From Cydia pomonella (Eukaryota > Arthropoda > Insecta > Lepidoptera > Tortricidae): DNA of 64,000 nt. Made by a program: the position numbers and the translations under genes. Each line of letters starts with the position of its first letter. The first letter of the stretch is position 1. The stretch lies in contig NC_084711.1 of NCBI RefSeq assembly GCF_033807575.1, positions 5,828,001 through 5,892,000 of the forward strand. The letters run 5' to 3'. Under the pieces are notes generated by a model that saw only the letters and a program-made list of their open reading frames with translations, did no database searches and was not told where the DNA came from. This document shows positions 13,596 to 24,292 of the stretch, one piece after another.

Positions 13596-13701
13596 TATAG
13601 TTCGTGTCATCCACTATGACGCGGAGATTTGTCAAATCTAACCTTTAATAACATGACATTACGAGTCAAGGCACGCGTCTACGTGAATGACACGATCTAT
13701 A
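13596..13701. mobile_element. Short MITE, copy 1 of a two-copy family
   Basis: The ends form an inverted repeat: TATAGTTCGTGTCATCCAC at the left against the reverse complement of GTGAATGACACGATCTATA at the right. The interior contains TTTGTCAAATCTAACCTT. A second, clearly homologous copy lies at 18643-18748 in the same orientation. There is no coding capacity. Superfamily unassigned; a TA target is possible. Confidence 0.7.
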
Positions 13702-13863
13702 AAGGAATATTCAAATATTTAAAATATATACCTGCTAAAGTATATCTATAAATAAATCTTATACGTTATATATCATGTATGATGAATATACCAAGACAAG
13801 TATAGGTATGACTGAAGCGTTATCACTAAATCACTTTGCAATTAAGATTTGTTAATATGGGTG

Positions 13864-14006
13864 ATAAATAAATAAAATCATATTCCAGGGCACAAATATC
13901 TGTGTTCATCACACAAATAAATGCTCTTACCGGTATTCGAACCCGGGACCATCGGTTACATAGGCATCGGTTACTACCCAGTACCCACTAGGCAGACCGG
14001 TCATCA
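13864..14006 (-). mobile_element. tRNA-derived SINE, 3' truncated, antisense
   Basis: On the minus strand this begins GACCGGTCTGCCTAGTGGG and carries a polymerase III B-box-like GGTTCGAA-type motif (TATTCGAACCC on the plus strand), then the SINE body AAATGCTCTTACCGG / CACAAATATCTGTG. It matches five other copies in the window but lacks the far 3' body. The head is disrupted near 13960. Confidence 0.8.
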
Positions 14007-14754
14007 AATAGCTACATAGTTGATTGAAACGAAACGCACCCGTTTTACCCGTTCTAGTGACTCAAGCCCTTGGTACTTGCTAAGTTAATACCTTATCCAT
14101 TATCCAAGACTAGTGTATTACCTTAATAGGTAGGTACAAATGCTCTAATGAGTTTAAACTGCAGCCAATGGCATAAAACATCTAATCGTCAGTCAATGAT
14201 TAAGGTTATACGTGGGAACAGACACCGGTAGCGACTAATCAACATTTTTCCGTCAATAATTGACTAACAGTCAAGAAGTTTTAGTTCAACACTCAAAGAA
14301 AAGATAGGTAGGTACACTGATTGAATTAAACGCGTAAAATCTAAGACATTTTCGTGCTTCGAATTTGACAGGTAAATTTGGCTGTCAAAAGTTGACGTTT
14401 GACAATTCAGTGACCGCAAAACGTATGGCGCAGTACAGCGCCATCTGTCTTGGATGTCAAAATAAGTATATAGCACGTTTTTTTCGTAGACTTTACCTCT
14501 CTATTACAATCAATTATTTTCGCCTAAAGTAAGTGCATTATACTCGTACTATAGAATTGGCACATGCATGGGCCAGAAAAGGACATAACAAACGCAACGC
14601 AAAGAGATTACAAACATTTTTTTAATTTTTAAAACTCCTGACCACGTACCAAAAAAATGTACGTAATTTAATTAGGTTCTTTGTTGCCCACCAAGTACTG
14701 GCGCGTAACAACAAGACTTCTTAGAAGTAGACAGAAATTAAAAATGAAACTATA
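14007..14754. other. Non-coding stretch, weak repeat traces
   Basis: A GCGCAGTACAGCGCCATC hairpin-like segment lies near 14428-14445, and TTGACGTTTGACA near 14391. Neither extends into a classifiable element. Confidence 0.35.
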
Positions 14755-14850
14755 ATAGTAATAAATATTCTTTATTGTATACCACATATTGAAAAAGAGA
14801 ATACAAAGAGAACTTAAATTACAATTAAACTATGACAAGGACAAACAATG
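14755..14850 (-). mobile_element. RTE-type LINE tail, antisense
   Basis: AATAAATATTCTTTATTGTA is the antisense form of a widespread lepidopteran LINE 3' terminus (sense: CAATAAAGAATATTTA). The body that follows is AT-rich and diverged, so the left limit of the element is unclear. A cleaner copy of this kind of tail lies at 23038-23200. Confidence 0.5.
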
Positions 14851-15675
14851 ATAGTTTTTTCTGCAACTCCTACGGAAAGTTCCATAAGACCATCGCTTTA
14901 GATCATCTCCCTCCTACCCCTTTGTCGCCTCTATAGAATAATTGCTCTGAGGCACAACAAAAAGCACTATATCTAACTTCAAAGCTACAAGAGGATTTCT
15001 TTATGTTTCTAAGAGCAAGAGCTGCAGACTGCAGATTATTATTTACACATTAATTGCTTACTAATCTGTCCTCCTGACTACATAATTATTAAATATTCGA
15101 AAATATTTAAACTACGTTTATATTTCTCTTGCCCCACCTCACCTGGTCTGTTTTTAAAGTTAATCAAGTGTTAGTTAGGTAATCAAGTCATTGTAAACAA
15201 CAGACAATAGCTTATTACATTTACCACGAATATTACTTCTGTACTTAGAAAAACCACAATTCTCTTAGTAAATAATGTTATAATTTACTCACAATATTGC
15301 AATACACTCCATAAATATTGTCAGGTGGGTGGTACAGTTGAGCCGGATATTTCTAAAACGATTTAAAACACCGCTAACTCGGTACAACTAAAGTTGTATT
15401 CCAAACGATCGATTCAATTCCTTGATTAACTTTACCGGCGGGAACTATTTTAATGATCTAGTCCAGATTTATATCTCGATTACGCTCGGTACATTAGTAC
15501 GGCTTAAGGCAACAAATTGTAGCAGTAGCGAACACGCGTATCGATACACTTCAATTTGTTTTAACTTTAAACCAGTAACAATAAGTTATGGTATGAAATT
15601 GTTATGTTCTGGGAAATATTGGCTGCAATTTAAGATAAATAACAGTTATTTACAAGATAAAGAAATAAGATACAA
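14851..15675. other. AT-rich non-coding stretch, no recognised feature
   Basis: No repeat family or protein domain recognised. A frame opening at 15422 runs into the repeat that starts near 15676 and is therefore chance fused to repeat sequence. Confidence 0.4.
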
Positions 15676-16061
15676 GTGCAGAACCCGGTTTTTGGACCCG
15701 GGTATGTCCTTAAACTACGTCCAAAAGAGAGGTATGGGCAATGTGAATGTCATCTCGCCTTGTGTGGTAGGGCACAGCACAGCAGATGTCATTCCAGATC
15801 TAGAGCAGAGCCCAACTCGGGAAGTACCTCCACCTTACAGAAAACCGCAGCCAAATAACACTTGACCCTACTCATAGTGTTGTGTTCCTGCCGGTGAGTA
15901 GGTAAGGTTGCCAGAGCTCCACGAGCGGGGTGGGGTTAGGGTCGGCAACGCGCATGTAACTCCTCTGGAGTTGCAGGTGTACATAGGCTACGGAGACTGC
16001 TTACCATCAGGCAGGCCGTATGCTTGTTTGCCACCGACGTAGTATAAAAAAAAAAAAAAAG
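15676..16061 (+). mobile_element. Retroelement 3' end with poly(A), fullest copy
   Basis: This is the longest copy here of a family ending in TTACCATCAGGC, GCCGTATGCTTGTTTGCC and a run of 15 A's, which marks the 3' end of a reverse-transcribed transcript. Upstream the body includes CCAGATCTAGAGCAGAG and GAGTTGCAGGTGTACATAGG. A peptide ending in PPPYRKPQPNN is readable, but the frame is short. Related copies lie at 18.84 and 19.24-19.86 kb. The 'TTACCATCAGG' terminus is shared with lepidopteran CR1/Zenon-like LINEs; whether this is a LINE end or a SINE using a LINE tail cannot be settled here. Confidence 0.75.
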
Positions 16062-16079
16062 AAATACGCAACGAGTGGT

Positions 16080-16225
16080 AATAAATCCATTCGAGTTGCG
16101 AATTAACTATTCGCACGTGTACCGTACAACGTTTTACAGTACATATGGTTCTTTAAAGTTTCGACATATGCACGGAAAGTGCTCAATCCCGCACCTGTGC
16201 GGAAAACTAGCACAATATATACTGT
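16080..16225 (+). repeat. Dispersed MITE-like repeat (ACGTTTTACAGTACATATGG)
   Basis: This segment contains ACTATTCGCACGTGTACCG, CGTTTTACAGTACATATGG and TTTCGACATATG. The reverse complement of 50280-50350 matches it closely over more than 70 bp. The 50.2 kb copy shows a TTACAGTACATA inverted terminus, suggesting a DNA-transposon-type MITE. Confidence 0.6.
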
Positions 16226-16485
16226 AAATAAATAAATATCATAGGACATTATTACACAAATTGACTAAGCCCCACAGTAAGCTCAAGAAGGCTTGTGTTG
16301 TGGTTACTCAGACAACGATATATACAATGTATAAATACTTAAATACATAGAACACACCCATAACTCAGGAACAAATATCCGTGCTCATCACAGAAAAAAA
16401 TGCCCTTACCGGGATTTGAATCCAGAAATCCAGAACCATCGACTTCATAGGCAGGGTCACTACCCACTAAGCCAGACCGGTCGTC
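16226..16485 (-). mobile_element. tRNA-derived SINE, near full length, antisense
   Basis: On the minus strand the order is a tRNA-like head (GACCGGTCTGGCTTAGTGGG, B-box region GATTCAAATCCCGG), a body (CACGGATATTTGTTCCTGAG) and a 3' end in TATTTATTTATTT. It contains a small duplication in the head (CCAGAAATCCAGAACC). Polymerase III transcription and LINE-supplied mobilisation are inferred from the class. Confidence 0.85.
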
Positions 16486-18642
16486 TAAGATGAAGAGCAT
16501 TCAGGACAATCAATTTAATTAACTGACATATACTCGTATGTATTTGCATTGACATAAGGCCTTACTGTATTCCAAATAGTCATTTGGTCGCAAAGTCTGT
16601 AGTATCCATGTAATAACATTTTTCTCGTATTTCCGTTACATTGAAAATCACATTTTTTTTTATTCTGGTTAAATATAGAATTGCAAACAAAATAGTTAAT
16701 GACATATGTATTAACTTTGGATTAGGGGTGATAATTCAGTTTTTAATAGATTGGATAAACACCCAGAATGTATCTTTTCTAAGTATTTATTAACTATGAC
16801 GATGACGCATTAAATATTAGTAAACAAAGTTCCAACTAAGTTCAATTCAAAATATTATAAGCATGTATGTACAACATGATACAAAGCTGACTGTGAATAG
16901 GATCCCAACATCTCCACCACCTTATCTAACCATGGTAATTTCAGGACCATTCACACCGCATCAATTTCAACATCTATCTGTTCAACATCTGCTTGTTCGT
17001 TCCGGCAGGTAACAAGGTCTTCAAAATAATGTATATCGTCTGTCAAAACACATCGTGTCATAATTTGGATCATAGAAATATGAGCCACAAAGACAGTTGC
17101 TTGAATATTTACGATACTATTACTAGTTATGTGAGTCGAATTGTAATATAAACCAGTGTAAAATGAACTCGAGATCCATCATGGAAATGCGTTATCGGGG
17201 ACCGAACTTATACTTTCTCTTAAGCTTTCGACTCGCTAAGGATTGTAGTGGTGTCTCCACGATTCTCATTGCGTTTCATGCTGACCACAGATAAACGCTT
17301 GTCTGGCAAAACCAGCACAAGGGAACTCTGATTACGTCTAGTCGTAAAAGATCGTAAAGTCCTGTTATACTAGCTTCTGAGTCGAACACTGTGCTTGCAA
17401 AGAATATAGCACCAGATATGGATATCGAGCGGGTAGCCATTACCCGTAATAAACTGCTCTGGTTTTATAATACACTTTCTATCGGAGCTTAATTAGCTGG
17501 TCGGTTGGGTAATAAATAACGCGGTAATCGAAACAACTAACCGCTGGCTATCTGTCCTAACATGTAGTGCCTGCGGGTTGGATAGGAAGGACTGAAGACG
17601 CACATTGGGTAGACCAGTTAAATCACGGTTGCCTTTTGGTTTATTTATTTCCTCTTACTATACATATACATTTTATTCCAGTTCATTCCAAAAAAATGAA
17701 GTATGACAGCTGTTATTTTGGTGCAGTTTAGTGTGTTTTTAATTTTAAATACGTGACTTATATGTAGACGAGTAGCCAACAGTAAACAAAATCTATTGTT
17801 AGATCAATAGATCATATGGAAATGCTATAAAACTATAGTATCACTATTGGCGTATTTCGTCATTTCATATGAACCCTTAATTATTTGCACGAGGCATGAT
17901 TCAAATAAGAGCACATTTTATTACATACTATATCAAATTATAACTTAATATGACTGGCAAGGCGATGCTGAGTATTTTTATATTAAATTCTTGGATATAA
18001 ATAGAATTCGTATAAAGCGAAATTGTGAAATAATTTTCGAAACTTTCGTATGCGAAAAAATATTTAGAAAAGTATTTCAAACTCTATCATTTTTAGTGAC
18101 CACCCCTGATAACTAATAGAAATTGTTTGAAAATTCAATATAGAATAGCTTTTTAAAAAAGAATAGCAATATAAAAAAAAGTTTTTTTTCGTGTGACAAT
18201 CTGTAAATTAAGGAAGAGCGGTGTTGCCCAATACAGGCAAACCGGGTAGCACTGTCCCCTACTTTATAAACACCTGTATATTCTATGAAAATAAATCATT
18301 TTAATTTTTTTTATTCAATTTTTAATTTTTTTTTAGTGAAAAAATACGAAGGATAGGTTAGGTAGGTAGTCTATCTCGCGGGCGAGATACTGTCGCGCCC
18401 CTTCTGTTCTGTCTAGTTAATTTCCTTCTTAGTTATCCAACATTTTTACTAGAGTTACCACTAGCGGAAATCGCATTTTCCGGCAATTTTATTAGAATTT
18501 CGAAAAGGACGTATCACATTGACGAGTCTAATGCATCCGCAAAACTAGCTACGCAAGCAAAGCACAGCTCAAAATACTTCATCCTACTTTAGTTATTGTC
18601 AAGAATGGTTTATACAAATCACTCCGAGCATGATAAGCCGCG
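16486..18642. other. AT-rich non-coding stretch, no recognised feature
   Basis: No repeat family or protein domain recognised. The near-palindrome TATCTCGCGGGCGAGATA at about 18372 is isolated. A slightly less AT-rich part at 17160-17620 has no supported reading frame. Confidence 0.4.
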
Positions 18643-18748
18643 TATAGTTCATGTCATCCACGATGACGCGCAGATTTGTCAAATCTAACCTTTAATAACA
18701 TGCCATTTCGAGTTAAGACTCGCGTCGTTGTGAATGACATGATCTATA
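18643..18748. mobile_element. Short MITE, copy 2 of the 13.6 kb family
   Basis: It begins TATAGTTCATGTCATCCAC and ends with the inverted form TGAATGACATGATCTATA. It is collinear with 13596-13701 across the whole length, including TTTGTCAAATCTAACCTT. Confidence 0.7.
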
Positions 18749-18840
18749 TTTCTGAAGGCCTACTTCATCACATACATCAAAACTTCAAAAATCGAAATTT
18801 CGTTATATGTATATCAATAAACGAACGAACGCACGAAGAG

Positions 18841-18960
18841 GATCGCGGTAGGCAACGCGCATGTAACACCTCTCGAGTTGCAGGCGTTCATAGGCTGCGG
18901 TGGCTGCTTACCATCAGGCGGGCCGTATGCTTGTTTGCCACCGTCGTGGTATAATAAAAG
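18841..18960 (+). mobile_element. Retroelement 3' tail, truncated copy
   Basis: GGCAACGCGCATGTAAC, GAGTTGCAGGCGTTCATAGG, TTACCATCAGGCGGGCCG and TTGTTTGCCACC match the tail of 15676-16061. Only the last 110 bp or so is present, and the poly(A) has decayed to AATAAAAGG. Confidence 0.7.
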
Positions 18961-19239
18961 GCCCTCTGCTACTGACCGTACTCATCCTTGCATATAGCGA
19001 AGTCAACATAGTGCGTATCGTAGATAATACAGTAATTATAAAGATGCATCTATCCTTGTCTTGCCTCGGTTTAATTAAAATAGCCATCAATTACGGGATC
19101 GGGTTAATTAACCCTATATTGGCTCGCGGGCTCGACTGCCAAGAGAGAATGAGAAGGAAATTGTATGTATGTGACAAGAAAACTTTGTTGTTTAATGTGA
19201 AACTCTTGAAAGTAGGACTTTTAAAGAAAGAAAGCAACC

Positions 19240-19508
19240 TTTTTTATACTACGTCGGTGGCAAACAAGAATACGGGCCGCCTGATGGTAAGCACTCTCCG
19301 TAGCCTATGGACGCCCGATGCAACTCCAGAGGAGTGACATGCGCGTTGCCGATCCTAACACTCCGCACCCTCGTTGAGCTCTGGCAACCTTACTCGTCGG
19401 GCAGCAACACAACACTATGAGTAGGGTCTAGTGTTATTTGGCTGCGGTTTTCTGTAAGGTGGAGGTACTTCCCCAGTTGGGCTCTGCTCTAGATCTGGAA
19501 TGACATTC
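19240..19508 (-). mobile_element. Retroelement 3' end, antisense arm of an inverted cluster
   Basis: The plus strand opens TTTTTTATACTACGTCGGTGG (remnant poly(A) complement), then the tail and body of the 15.7 kb family in reverse order. It breaks near 19508 inside the body, where a sense-orientated copy of the tail begins. Confidence 0.8.
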
Positions 19509-19666
19509 GCTGCCAACCCTGCCGATGAGTAAGGTTGCCAGAGCTCAACGAGGGTGCGGAGTGTTAGGGTCCTCTGGAGTTGCAGGCGTACATAGGCTAC
19601 GGAGACTGCTTACCATCAGGTGGGCCGTATGCTTGTTTGCCACCGACGTAGTATTAAAAAAAAAAG
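19509..19666 (+). mobile_element. Retroelement 3' tail, sense arm of the inverted cluster
   Basis: GAGTAAGGTTGCCAGAGCTC through TTACCATCAGGTGGGCCG to a run of 10 A's. It is the inverted partner of 19240-19400. It lacks about 20 bp present in the other copies (after GTGTTAGGGTC). Confidence 0.8.
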
Positions 19667-19864
19667 GAACACAACACTATGAGTAGGGTCTAGTGTTATT
19701 TGGCTGCGGTTTTCTGTAAGGTGGAGGTACTTCCCCAGTTGGGCTCTGGTCTAGATCTGGAATGACATCCGCTAATGCTGTGCCCTACCACACAAAGCGA
19801 GATGACATTCACAATGCCCATACCCCTCGTTTAGACGTAGTTTATGGACATACCCGGGTCCATA
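19667..19864 (-). mobile_element. Retroelement body, antisense, with a repeated segment
   Basis: The segment from ACACAACACTATGAGTAGGG to GGAATGACATCCGCT repeats 19404-19508 almost base for base. It then continues into the part of the body missing from the first arm (TGTGCCCTACCACAC to CATACCCGGGTCC). The antisense element was therefore split by the sense tail, with about 105 bp present on both sides. Confidence 0.75.
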
Positions 19865-21023
19865 TTTTTGTATTACTTATGTAGTAGAGCTAAAATAATA
19901 ATTACATTGCCAAATCTACTACCTAATCTCTATCATTCGGTACTAAAATGATAGCTGAATTGGATATATCAGTTAGTAGATTAGGCTATCAAACTGTGAC
20001 TTCAGTATCTGGAATAAAAGGTTAGTTACTTAAAAAAAACATCAAACAAACAATGTCACAAATACGGCAACATTGTACGTACATTAAGGATTTCTGCCTC
20101 GATTCAAAATGCGTAGTTTTTTATAACCATAAATAAAATCTCAAATCCTGCAGCAACTACACGTAATGGAATTTCAACAATATATCATGCGACTGCATTG
20201 CGTCAAACGGGACAAACGTATCAGTTTACCCAAGTTTAAAATATTAAACCTTCTCCCTCAAGCTTAAGAGCTATGCTATTTTTAGATTTTCTCAAATTCT
20301 CTTTTGTCCTCACGTAGAAAACCACTACAGAATACACAATGTGGACAACTTGGCACACAAAAAGCCAACAAAAATAACATTTATTGCCCGACACCAAACC
20401 AATACCTCTGGAGATTGCCTGGCCACTGTCTACACTACACAGAACAAATTCAACTAGACAAACAGTTCCAGTTTCGAAACAAAGTTCTGTCCTAGTCATT
20501 TATTTGCAAGCAAATCGACCAACTTAAATGTTCGGCAGTTTTGAAGTTATCCGTTAATGTACTACGCGCATCTTCAGCTAGTTCAGTAAACAAGTTACTA
20601 CTATCAGATAACCCAGAGAGAACAAGAAATTTAATTAACTATTGGCTGATCTGTAAATCAAACACAATTTCTGTTCCACTTGCGAGTACAATTCTCTCAA
20701 TAATAAATCAGACACGTCACTCTTTGAATTCGAGCGTTCGGAAACAAAAGAATGCTCGCAAACGGTGAAAAACGACTTATTGGTAATAAAGGCCACCTGC
20801 CGGGCGATCTCAGTGTTAAAATATATTACGAAGAGCTCGGCAGGAGCCTGTCTCATCGGCTTAACGTGAAGCTGCTTATGATGTATCTTTTACTGCCATC
20901 TCGTTTTGAAAAATGAACTCTCCTTCATTAAAGCAGTACAGTTTAACTGCGCCGGTTGTTATTATGTCCAGTTTAAACGAGTAATTGTTTAAGGGTGTAG
21001 TGTTTTAAAATATTCGACATATG
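19865..21023. other. AT-rich non-coding stretch, no recognised feature
   Basis: A loose CCTAATC/GATTAGG inverted repeat brackets 19922-19986. Overlapping frames on both strands at 20236-20856 show no recognisable domain. Nothing else recognised. Confidence 0.4.
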
Positions 21024-21080
21024 TACAATCAGCATCAAAAGTAGCGGGTCAGACTACGCAGAACGATATATATCGTTCTG
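21024..21080. repeat. MITE end-like segment and 20 bp palindrome
   Basis: TACAATCAGCATCAAAAGTAG resembles a CAGTC-type MITE left end. It is followed at 21059-21078 by the perfect palindrome AGAACGATATATATCGTTCT. The matching right end is not adjacent; one resembling it lies near 21930. Confidence 0.35.
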
Positions 21081-21442
21081 TAGTAACTTAACAAATAGAG
21101 ATAAGTATCTATACACGGTCCTTACGAGGAACCTGAATAATTTTTAACAGTATATTCCTGTTCATATTAAAAGACAAACGACTTATAAGCTTCTCTGGAA
21201 TTCGCCAGTTTCAGAGTTAATAACAATTTTAAAAATACGTCTTTTTATTTTTACTTAGTGCAAAACACCTTTTTCATGGCGATGGCACATAGCCTAAATA
21301 TCCTTATTGATAGATGCCGAAAAGTGACAAATAACACTTTGCAAAACCTAAGCTTTACGAAAATAAAAGTAAAATTAATTTTAAATGTCAGTTTCAACAA
21401 TCATATTTACTATTTATGTACAAATACATTGAAAAAAAAATC

Positions 21443-21757
21443 ATGGATGTCACGGGAGACCGTAGCGCTGGTTCGTTCCTCGCCCAACGGATCGGCATAG
21501 CGATCCAAAGGGGGAATGCAGCCAGCCTTATGGGAACCCTTCCGTAGGGATCGGACCTGGGGGGTGATCTAGCTTAATATAAACATATTGGTCTAGGTCA
21601 CCCATGTTCTGTTTTTTTTAGGTATTAATTTTAGTTTTGTAGTTAGTTTCAATTTAAAGTTACATTTTATTCTAAGTTTGTTATAATTTAAGTGTGTTTT
21701 TTGGTTTTCATATTATTATAGTTTTTTTTTTAATTAAAAAAAAAACATCATTTTTTT
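21443..21757 (+). mobile_element. LINE 3' end encoding the REL-endonuclease C-terminal tail, copy B
   Basis: The frame at 21443-21547 encodes DVTGDRSAGSFLAQRIGIAI and QRGNAASLMGTLP before a stop. This matches the C-terminus of the better copy at 28.8 kb (VTGDRRAGGFLAQRISIAI). A roughly 210 bp AT-rich 3' untranslated region follows, ending in an A-run (21736-21747). The copy is strongly 5' truncated. It is more diverged from the copies at 28.8 and 63.7 kb than those are from each other, so it probably belongs to a different subfamily. Confidence 0.7.
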
Positions 21758-21864
21758 GTGGAAATTGATGTAAACTCACATTTTCCCTGGGTTCCTAATA
21801 AGCACCATGTATGTTGAACAATTAGACTGTTGCTAATAGTTTTGAACGTGAACTGTAGATATAT

Positions 21865-21935
21865 CATTTGGAAAAGTATTCCAGGGTGGCAGATACCTTT
21901 AGCGCGTTGTTTAATCCGCTACGATTGATGCTGAC
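21865..21935. repeat. MITE right-end fragment (GATGCTGACTGTA)
   Basis: GGGTGGCAGATACC, CGCGTTGTTTAATCCGC and GATGCTGACTGTA resemble the right half of a CAGTC-terminal MITE. No left half is adjacent. Confidence 0.35.
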
Positions 21936-22077
21936 TGTATGCGTATCATTGATTTTATATTGTATGTTTTAAAGTGAAATATTCCGCAAGTTTAGTATTA
22001 TTAAAATTAAAACCCAAATCACGAAAAATCGGGACTCAGTAGGTCGACTTTGAACCTGCTGACTTGTTATTTTTCAT

Positions 22078-22998
22078 TTGTTGCGAGCGCGGGTAATAGC
22101 TCTCGACTATGTTCAGAGGTGGGGTATACACAAGAAATTGAAATTTGCCTCGCATAAAACTAGCGCGATGGTAATAACCAGAAATTTTAAATATGATACC
22201 CCACGGCTGAGCATGGGCGGGACCAGCATTAAAATGTCCAAAGAAATAAAAATGCTGGGAGTAACAATCGATGAAAAACTCACGTTTAACACGCACGTTG
22301 CAAATGTCTGCAGAAAGGCGATCCACAAGCAACTAGCACGAGCTGCCAAGACTAGCTGGGGACTGCATCCTGAAGTCGTGCGCACAATAAATGTAGCAAC
22401 CGTTTAACCTATCGTCCTGTACGCCGCCAGTGTGTGGGCACCAGCAGCTACTAAACTCGGGGTTAAACAACTAGCTGCTGTTCAAAGAGGAATTGTACAA
22501 AAAATGTGCAAGGCGTATCGAACCGTGTCTCTCAACGCGGCGTTGGTACTGACGGGGCTGCTTCCTCTCGATCTAAGAGTGACGGAGGCAGGCTAACTAT
22601 ACGAAGCAAAGAGAGGAATCCCCCTGTCGATGCTTGGTGACCGTGAAGTCGAAAGAATGACCCCAGCTACTGAAATCGCTGCTGAACAGAGCAAACTAGA
22701 AATAGTAAGCTTGGCAATCCAGAAACAATATGACGCAAATAGTAACTACGAAATTCGCATGTTTACTGACGGCAGCAAGCTTGGCGGAAAAATGGGAGCA
22801 GCATTGTCCATCTGAAACAGTAAATCAGAAACCAAGGCCCACAAGCTTGCTCTACCACACTATAGTACGGCTTACCAGGCGGAGCTACTAGCGCTGTGCA
22901 AAGCAACTGGGGAAATAAAAAGACACAAGGCAAAGTCATTTGGAGTTTACAGTGACTCTATGGCGGCTCTCCAAACCGTTCAAAACAGCCAATGCCTG
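22078..22998 (+). pseudogene. LINE ORF2 relic, part 1: RT C-terminus and RNase H
   Basis: This is a 5'-truncated, decayed non-LTR retrotransposon polyprotein. It starts in the distal reverse transcriptase and thumb (MLGVTIDEKLTFNTHVANVC, then a region ending LYAASVWAPAATKLGVKQLA) and reaches RNase H. Three of the four RNase H catalytic acids are readable: FTDGS, AELLAL and VYSDS. In-frame stops lie at about 22406, 22594 and 22813, so it is dead. An RT followed by RNase H is typical of I/R1/LOA-group LINEs. The reading is interrupted exactly after ...NSQCL and resumes at 24298. Confidence 0.85.
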
Positions 22999-24292
22999 GG
23001 TCAATTTCACCGGACTAGTTTTTTGTGTCATTCCGGTGTAAGTAAGTAAGTAAATATTCTTTATTGCACCAACAATTATACATTTTACATACATGTAAAA
23101 CTACAAATGAATTTTAAAGGAAAATAGAACCAGGTAACAACAGGCGGTCTTATCGCTAAAAAGCGATCTCTTCCAGACAACCTTTAGGTAGCAGGAAATT
23201 ATTATTTAGGTGTAATTCTTTATCTACGTTTCTTCGATGTTTCTTTTAATGTCAATCGACACCTCAAACTGTTCTTTGATAAGCCTCTTACAGAGCACTT
23301 GATATCTTAAGCCTTTTGAGAATTATGGGAGATTAAAAAAATTGACTCGCACGTGAATGATAAGTATACACAGGAATGATATAACACTCCACCTGAATGA
23401 CATTTTTCCACCGGAATGAAAAAAATGACTCGCACGTGAATGATAAGTATGCAAGGGAATGATATAAAACTCCACCTACTTTTGATATCATTCCGGTGTT
23501 ATTTTCATTCTGGTGGGTATTAAAGCCATTTTACTACACCGAAATCACCGGAATGAAATTGGTGGAATGATAAACCGAGGTGAAATAAAATTATAAAAAA
23601 ATAACTAAATCCCACATTCATTAACTATCGCGACATTTAAACTTACAAGTACAAAATACACGATCTGTAAATATGTGAAAAATAACAAATATGAAACAAA
23701 AAAGATATAGCAAACTCCGGAATGACTTTTTTTTGTCCCTGTACATCGAAATGACATTACTCACATGTGTAGCGGATCTATTCGGCATCACATCGACGTC
23801 TTCTTGCGGTGAGAGCCGCGGCACAACTGACTCTCAAAGTGCGCAGGAGGCGGGGGGGCGTACGAAGTCAAACTTAGCCAATAAACGTCGATGAAATTTG
23901 TCCGCGGTAATAAGGATTATTTTGCCGGACAAATTTCTTTACGCATAATAAGGGGGTTTATTAAAGAGTTAGTAAGCAAGTAATATTTTAAAGGGTTCTT
24001 TATTGATATGGTATTATAGTGAACTAAAAACTAATTTGATATCTTGTATAGTTTTAGAGTTATGCGGCATTAAACAAGAATAACTGGGTTCCGGACAACC
24101 CACCTGAATGAAAAATTGGGCCTTTATTATTTTATTTCAATTATTAAATTATTTAATATTTTAATATTAGTTATTGCCCGAGGTCGATAGCTAAGAGATG
24201 TTTCCAAAAATAAATTGTATATGACTATTTGGACTTTCTGCACCAGCGTTTTCAGTCTTGCCATCAAATTTTATTGCTTGGGATATTCACCC
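22999..24292. mobile_element. 1.29 kb insertion splitting the LINE, 5 bp target duplication
   Basis: Removing 22999-24297 restores collinearity of the RNase H domain across the break. GCCTG is present at both edges (22994-22998 and 24293-24297), consistent with a 5 bp target duplication. No long terminal inverted repeat is apparent; only the outermost GGTCAAT/GGTGAAT are similar. The interior carries many direct and inverted variants of CACCGGAATGA (about 23026, 23408, 23484, 23500, 23545) and an 83 bp tandem repeat around TGACTCGCACGTGAATG (23343 and 23426). No transposase frame is recognised, so it is a non-autonomous element of unassigned class. Confidence 0.65.
23038..23200 (-). mobile_element. 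RTE-type LINE 3' end, antisense, nested in the insertion
   Basis: The plus strand reads AGTAAGTAAGTAAATATTC, TTTATTGCACC, then AACAGGCGGTCTTATCGC and AGCGATCTCTTCCAGAC. This is the antisense of a very common lepidopteran LINE 3' untranslated region (sense: TCTGGAAGAGATCGC...TGCAATAAAGAATATTTACT). It is a third nesting level: this LINE end lies in an element that lies in another LINE. Its left limit may extend to about 23330. Confidence 0.75.

Noticed and set aside
15422..15865. 147-codon plus-strand open frame
   Set aside because: Its second half is the retroelement body beginning near 15676; the first half is unrelated AT-rich DNA. It is a chance fusion.
18900..19337. 145-codon plus-strand open frame
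   Set aside because: It starts in one retroelement tail and ends in the antisense tail of another, so it is repeat-derived and not a gene.
20236..20856. Overlapping open frames on both strands, one with hydrophobic stretches
   Set aside because: Several frames overlap in opposite senses with no domain. Hydrophobicity follows from T-rich sequence.
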